This document shows, one piece after another, positions 23,777-27,119 of a stretch of 27,119 nt of DNA; within the stretch, counting starts at the first letter, position 1; each line of letters starts with the position of its first letter. The translations under genes were made by a program, and so were the position numbers. Under the pieces are notes generated by a model. That model worked only from the letters and a program-made list of their open reading frames with translations. It was not told the DNA's origin and made no database searches. Source of the stretch: Acidobacteriota bacterium (GTDB lineage: Bacteria > Acidobacteriota > Terriglobia > UBA7540); assembly GCA_021827245.1 (NCBI GenBank), contig JAKAWN010000036.1, positions 1 through 27,119 of the forward strand. Reading direction: 5' to 3'.

Positions 23777-23873
23777 GGAGGACTTGCCGCGCAAAACTTG
23801 CATTTAAGAGCGGCGGGCGCCGCAAAGGATTTTGGTCTTTGCTGCTACCCTTGATATTTCGGGCTTCTTTACC

Positions 23874-23951
23874 GTCCCCGTCGTCTAGCCCGGCCTAGGA
23901 CATCGCCCTTTCACGGCGGTAACGCGGGTTCGAATCCCGCCGGGGACGCCA
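23874..23951 (+). tRNA. tRNA-Glu, anticodon UUC, with encoded CCA
   Basis: A full cloverleaf can be drawn. Acceptor GTCCCCG pairs with CGGGGAC, and discriminator G and CCA end at 23951. The anticodon loop CTTTCAC gives TTC at 23910-23912, closed by TCGCC/GGCGG. The T-arm is CGGG-TTCGAAT-CCCG. The D-arm region GTCTAGCCCGGCCTAGGAC is normal for tRNA-Glu. Its 3' end lies seven bases from the stop of a tyrosine integrase, so it is also the attachment site of the right-hand element. Confidence 0.95.
23926..23951 (+). other. Probable attachment-site core at the tRNA-Glu 3' end
   Basis: Integrases of this type commonly recombine within the T-arm and acceptor 3' strand of the tRNA next to them, restoring the gene on integration. 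The boundary of the core cannot be set without the second copy, which is beyond the right edge. Confidence 0.5.
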
Positions 23952-23957
23952 AGATTC

Positions 23958-25040
23958 TTAAGCACTTAAGGCCATTGCTTCTGGCGAGGCTGGAAGTTGC
24001 GGGACTCTCACGGGACTTTCAAGTCCGAAAATGGAGTCCAAACGGCTTACGGCTTCCGAAAGGAACGCCGGGCTGAGGTGCTGGTAGCGGGCGGCCATTC
24101 TCAGGTCTTTGTGGCCGAGCAAGAGGGCCACGGTATGAATATCCGCGCCTTGCATCCTCAGCCAAGAGGCCGCCGTGTGCCGCAGATCGTGGAAATGAAA
24201 ATCGAGCAAACCGGACTGACGGCAGGCCCGCTGGAAAGCAACGCTCACTTGCGGCGGGGACAGATCGGGAAAGAGCTTGTCGGTTGACTTGGTATCCGGG
24301 CCGAAAGCGAAGGCCCGCAGAGTCGAAACCGCGCCGTGATTCAGATAGACGATTCGCCCTTCACCGTTCTTTGTCTGCGGAAGCATGATGCGGTTATGGG
24401 CGATATCCACGTCAAGCCAGCGAAGGCCAAGAATCTCAGAGCGGCGCATTCCGGTTGTCACGGCCAAAACCATAACGGGGCGAAGCCATTCCGGGCAGGC
24501 TTCCATCAAAGCCCGCAACTCCGTAGGTTGCGCGTAGCGAACGCGGCCGGCGGGCGGTTTCGGCAGTTTCACCTTGTCGGCAGGACTCCACGGAATCAAC
24601 TCCCATTCCACGGCCAAGCTAAGCATGTGTTTCAGGACGTTCCCTTCTTTGCGGACTGTGGCGGGTTTCGCTTTCAGACTGCGCTCGGTAACGTACCGCT
24701 GAATATCGGGCCGCCGGATGTCCCGGATTCTGCCGGAGAAGAACGGTTTCAGATGGTTTTCAACGATGAGCGATTGGCGCTCGAATTCCTTGTCCGTAAG
24801 GCGCGGTGTTTGATGCGCGATGTACCTTGCCGCGAGTTCGGCGAAGGTATCCTTGCCGGGCGGCGTGAAACCAAGCTCGATTGCCTTCCGCGTGCGGACG
24901 CGCTCGGCTTCCAATTCGGCCCGCGCTTCGCCCAATGTCTGCCCCTTCGCCTTGCGCTTGTGGCGCTCGCCTTGCGCGTCAACCCACGAAAGCCAATAAC
25001 CGTTGCAATCATTCCGTCTGAAAATTCCGTCGCCTCTCAT
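23958..25040 (-). CDS. Tyrosine site-specific integrase
   Basis: A 360-residue phage-type integrase from the ATG at 25040, which has GGGGAG upstream. The N-terminal arm-binding part is GIFRRNDCNGYWLSWVD. The SAM-like core-binding domain covers about 70-160 (TFAELAARYIAHQTPRLTDK). The catalytic domain carries the Arg of TTGMRRSEILGLRW, the HDLRHTAASWL (His-x-x-Arg) motif, the LLGHKDLRMAARYQHL motif and the tyrosine nucleophile in that last block. It is encoded so that its stop lies seven bases from tRNA-Glu, the classic arrangement for integration at a tRNA 3' end. The start overlaps the stop of a 54-aa ORF (ATGA), so both come from one message. The element extends right, past the window edge. 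Confidence 0.94.
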   Translation of the reverse strand: MRGDGIFRRNDCNGYWLSWVDAQGERHKRKAKGQTLGEARAELEAERVRTRKAIELGFTPPGKDTFAELAARYIAHQTPRLTDKEFERQSLIVENHLKPFFSGRIRDIRRPDIQRYVTERSLKAKPATVRKEGNVLKHMLSLAVEWELIPWSPADKVKLPKPPAGRVRYAQPTELRALMEACPEWLRPVMVLAVTTGMRRSEILGLRWLDVDIAHNRIMLPQTKNGEGRIVYLNHGAVSTLRAFAFGPDTKSTDKLFPDLSPPQVSVAFQRACRQSGLLDFHFHDLRHTAASWLRMQGADIHTVALLLGHKDLRMAARYQHLSPAFLSEAVSRLDSIFGLESPVRVPQLPASPEAMALSA

Positions 25041-25201
25041 TGTCGTTTCTCCCCTCGCTGAATTTTGCGCGGCCTTCCGCCCTTCGCGCCATTCTCCCGC
25101 GATGCTTGCGCCTTCCGCTTCGAGCGGGCCGAACCTCGGCACGCGGGACAAAAGCAAACCAGCGGCACGCCGTGAATTTTGCACCTCGGTTTGATGTTCA
25201 T
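25037..25201 (-). CDS. 54-aa zinc-ribbon-like basic protein coupled to the integrase
   Basis: Below the usual size cut-off. From the ATG at 25201 it reads MNIKPRCKIHGVPL, VCFCPACRGSARSK, RKAQASRENGAKGGRPRK. Four Cys/His ligands are visible (CKIH near the start, CFCPAC), followed by a basic RENGAKGGRPRK tail resembling DNA-binding AT-hook or homing-associated tails. The TGA overlaps the integrase ATG. A near-consensus promoter ends six bases before the ATG, so the message would be leaderless or nearly so. Function unknown. A recombination-directionality or regulatory role for the integrase is only a guess. Confidence 0.6.
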   Translation of the reverse strand: MNIKPRCKIHGVPLVCFCPACRGSARSKRKAQASRENGAKGGRPRKIQRGEKRQ

Positions 25202-25207
25202 GCCTCC

Positions 25208-25237
25208 ACTATAAACCTATCGCCTTGGGATTGTCAA
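25208..25237 (-). promoter_or_regulatory. Strong sigma-70-like promoter for the 54-aa gene and integrase
   Basis: On the minus strand: TTGACA (25237-25232), an 18-base spacer, and TATAGT (25213-25208, five of six). The predicted start falls on or beside the ATG at 25201. GGAGG between -10 and ATG could be read as a ribosome site only if initiation occurs further upstream. Confidence 0.6.
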
Positions 25238-25245
25238 GAGAAAAA

Positions 25246-25941
25246 TCAAGACTTTCTTTGGCGCGGTTTGCGCCGTGAGGCGCGCTTGGTTCGCTTGCGA
25301 TATTCAGCTCGCCGCCGGGCGAGCAATTCTTTCTTGTGGTGATTCCACCACTTCAGTTTGTGCGCGCGCTGTGACGGCGCAGCGCAAGCCTTCGAGCAAA
25401 ACATTTTTCCGCCTTCACTGCGGAGATAGTACGGATGTGGGCAGTGGGGATTATCACAAACACGCATCTTGTGGCGCGAATCGTGGGCCTCCATCAAGAG
25501 CCGGAAGAGACCGTCTTGGGAAAGTTCGTTTTCCCAGTTTTCGAGCATAGGGGCATGTAGCTCCGCCATGCTGTGATACCTTCCATCGGATTCAACACCG
25601 TGGGTTGTCTCTATGCGACGCCGGAAGCGATGCCGAAATGCGCCCATGAGCGCGGCGAGTCCGCTTCCGTGTTTCTCGCGGAAATCTCGTCCCACTTGGT
25701 CAAGCAACACAACCCGCCGCAAGTGCGGATAATCGAGATTCCACGCGCCCCGGAGCGCCAGCGAAGTTTCCCTGATTCGCTCCAAGTCGGCGGATAGCAG
25801 ATCGGGAAACGCTTTACGGACGCTCTCTATCGCGGCGGGAGTCCGCGCATTCGCCAAGCGCGCAATCGCCTTTTCCAGCCGCGCCTTTTCGTGTCTAGAG
25901 CGGTTGTCGGCGTTTTGCAATTTGCTATCTAGACTAACCAT
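25246..25941 (-). CDS. CGNR-like zinc-finger protein, 231 aa
   Basis: The start is placed at the ATG at 25941. The frame is open further but then crosses the divergent excisionase. The C-terminal part has RVCDNPHCPHPYYLRSEGG, MFCSKACAAPSQRAHKLKWW and NHHKKELLARRRAEYRKRTK. This is a Cx4C...Cx3C zinc finger like that of CGNR-type proteins, followed by a very basic tail rich in Arg and Lys. The N-terminal 130 residues are helical, with no recognised fold. Position between integrase and excisionase, facing away from the latter, fits an element-borne regulator such as a repressor. I have not identified a catalytic function. It lies 205 bp upstream of the integrase start on the same strand. Confidence 0.65.
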   Translation of the reverse strand: MVSLDSKLQNADNRSRHEKARLEKAIARLANARTPAAIESVRKAFPDLLSADLERIRETSLALRGAWNLDYPHLRRVVLLDQVGRDFREKHGSGLAALMGAFRHRFRRRIETTHGVESDGRYHSMAELHAPMLENWENELSQDGLFRLLMEAHDSRHKMRVCDNPHCPHPYYLRSEGGKMFCSKACAAPSQRAHKLKWWNHHKKELLARRRAEYRKRTKRASRRKPRQRKS

Positions 25942-25948
25942 AAATGAA

Positions 25949-25976
25949 TTGACTCTAGCACATTCTCGCCTATGCT
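25949..25976 (+). promoter_or_regulatory. Candidate promoter for the excisionase/primase operon
   Basis: TTGACT (25949-25954), a 16-base spacer and TATGCT (25971-25976) in the divergent gap of 64 bp between the zinc-finger gene and the excisionase. The same gap must control both directions, so a lysis/lysogeny-like switch may lie here. A GGAGG ribosome site follows. Confidence 0.5.
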
Positions 25977-26005
25977 TGCAGTAGAAAACTTTTTGGAGGA
26001 ACGCG

Positions 26006-26218
26006 ATGGAATCGAAACCTGGCAAGGCGACATTCACAATCGGGCACCAAGTGACGCGCACGGCTTTCGGAATCGTGGAAGCCGCGCAGAGTCTCGGTTG
26101 TCACGCTGACACGCTCCGCCGCAAAGCGAACGCGGGCGAGCTGAAGACAATCCGTGTAGGACGCCGCGTTTTGATTCCTGCAAGCGAACTGCAGCGGATA
26201 ATTTCCGGGGGCCTGTGA
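26006..26218 (+). CDS. Excisionase/AlpA-like helix-turn-helix protein, 70 aa
   Basis: A MerR-like (HTH_17/excisionase) fold: FGIVEAAQSLGCHADTLRRK is the helix-turn-helix, and ELKTIRVGRRVLIPASELQR the following wing. Such proteins bind attachment-site DNA to direct excision, or regulate the integrase. GGAGG stands just before the ATG. The TGA overlaps the ATG of the primase (TGATG at 26216-26220), so both form one operon divergent from the zinc-finger gene. Confidence 0.8.
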   Translation: MESKPGKATFTIGHQVTRTAFGIVEAAQSLGCHADTLRRKANAGELKTIRVGRRVLIPASELQRIISGGL

Positions 26219-27119
26219 TGACCGGGCGGGACTCGCTCTCGGCTCTTGGTGAAGCGGCGCTGAAATATGCGCGGGCAGGCTGGCCCGTTTTTCCTTGCGA
26301 ACCGCGCGGCAAAAAGCCCCTCTGCGAGCACGGCGTGAAGGACGCCACCACGAAAGCGGAAACGCTCCGCGCCTGGTGGACGCGCTGGCCGGACGCGAAC
26401 ATCGGCCATCCGACCGGGCGTCGGGCCGTGTTGGACGTCGACGGCCCAGAGGGCGAGGACGTGCTATCGGCTTTGGAAGAAAAAAACGGCGGGGTTCCCG
26501 ATACTTTGTGCTGCAAGACGGGCCGAGGCGCGCATTTGTATTTCACTCCGAACGGCACACGAGTCCGAAACAGCGCCGGAAAACTCGGGCCGCACCTCGA
26601 TATTCGCGCCGAGGGCGGCTACGTGATTCTCCCCCCTTCCGTCCATGAGAATGGAGTGAGCTATCGGTGGCAGGTCAAAATGAAGCCCATCCCCTTGCCG
26701 TCGTGGATCGAAAAACTTTTGGCCGAACCCGAACGGACGCACGTAGGCGACACCGGCGCAGCGGAGAAAATCCGCGAGGGCCAGCGCAACGCGCATCTCA
26801 CCTCACTCGCGGGAAGCATGAGGCGGCGCAGCATGAGCCAAGCTGCGATCGAAGCCGCATTGCTCAAGGAAAATTCAGAACGGTGTGATCCGCCCCTGCC
26901 CCAAAACGAAGTTCGCACAATCGCGCAAAGTGTCTCGCGTTACGAACCGGCGAAAAACGGCGGGCAATCAAAAACGGGTTTCACGCTGACCCCGCTGGCC
27001 GAGCTACTTGCGAAGCCGGACGCGCCCGTTGACTACGTGGTTGAAAACATCCTTGTCGCGGGGACGCCTTCCGCTATGGTGTCCAAACCGAAGGTTGGTA
27101 AGTCCACGCTTGCTCGGAA
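26218..27119 (+). CDS. Primase-polymerase with C-terminal ATPase, N-terminal part (runs off the right edge)
   Basis: No stop codon occurs before the window end, so at least 300 residues are present. The prim-pol domain has GWPVFPCEPRGKKPL, VLDVDGPEGEDVL with metal-binding Asp73 and Asp75, TGRGAHLYF with His106, and HLDIRAEGGYVILPPS. Residues 187-242 form a primase C-terminal helical domain (GQRNAHLTSLAGSM, NEVRTIAQSVSRYEP). At 290-297 a Walker A motif KPKVGKST starts a RepA/AAA-like ATPase domain, where the window ends. Such proteins replicate phages, satellites and integrative elements. The start overlaps the excisionase stop. The open, unbroken frame suggests an active gene. Confidence 0.9.
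   Translation, partial: MTGRDSLSALGEAALKYARAGWPVFPCEPRGKKPLCEHGVKDATTKAETLRAWWTRWPDANIGHPTGRRAVLDVDGPEGEDVLSALEEKNGGVPDTLCCKTGRGAHLYFTPNGTRVRNSAGKLGPHLDIRAEGGYVILPPSVHENGVSYRWQVKMKPIPLPSWIEKLLAEPERTHVGDTGAAEKIREGQRNAHLTSLAGSMRRRSMSQAAIEAALLKENSERCDPPLPQNEVRTIAQSVSRYEPAKNGGQSKTGFTLTPLAELLAKPDAPVDYVVENILVAGTPSAMVSKPKVGKSTLAR

Noticed and set aside
23795..23830. GC-rich GCGGC-GGGC-GCCGC hairpin before tRNA-Glu as a terminator
   Set aside because: The stem is only five base pairs and no T-run follows closely.

Overview
The window looks like chromosomal DNA of a high-GC, Gram-negative-type bacterium carrying two integrated mobile elements. The ordinary chromosome is confined to about 17.2-23.95 kb. 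There a minus-strand block uppS-cdsA-dxr-rseP-ispG (undecaprenyl-PP synthesis, CDP-diacylglycerol synthesis, two MEP-pathway enzymes and a site-2 protease) lies next to a DUF72/YecE-family gene and a tRNA-Glu(UUC). This gene order and the IS types suggest Acidobacteriota or a relative. That assignment is inference, because no rRNA or taxonomic marker is present.

Left region (1-17.1 kb): an accessory island that probably ends in a tRNA/tmRNA-like 3' end at 17085-17117. It opens with the edge of an IS3-type element that cut off the last 100 codons of a long prokaryotic Argonaute. A minus-strand module follows: DUF6094-like adenine methyltransferase, two unknown proteins joined by an ATGA overlap, an SNF2-type helicase, and a broken YhaM-like OB-fold nuclease. 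An IS481-type element with a 15-bp direct repeat sits just upstream of the methyltransferase. On the plus strand are a cysteine-rich protein, a J-domain-like protein lacking HPD, and a small GIY-YIG-like protein. The centrepiece is a PRTRC (ubiquitin-like) operon on the minus strand: protein E, protein C (Ubl), an unlisted 76-aa ORF, protein F, protein B (E2-like) and ThiF (E1-like). No JAB peptidase, ParB or PRTRC-D is visible. An intact AbiEi/AbiEii toxin-antitoxin pair with a perfect operator palindrome, an ssb gene, and the wreck of a second AbiE pair complete the island.

Right region (23.95-27.1 kb, running off the window): a second element integrated at the 3' end of tRNA-Glu. It has a tyrosine integrase preceded by a coupled 54-aa zinc-ribbon-like ORF with its own near-leaderless promoter. 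Next come a divergent Cys-rich regulator-like gene, an excisionase, and the N-terminal half of a primase-polymerase/ATPase replication protein that is still open at the window end.

How the parts fit: the left island combines replication and maintenance genes (SSB, helicase, PRTRC) with defence and addiction genes (Argonaute remnant, AbiE, methyltransferase), and shows several layers of decay. The right element has the int-xis-primase layout of a phage satellite, prophage or small integrative element.
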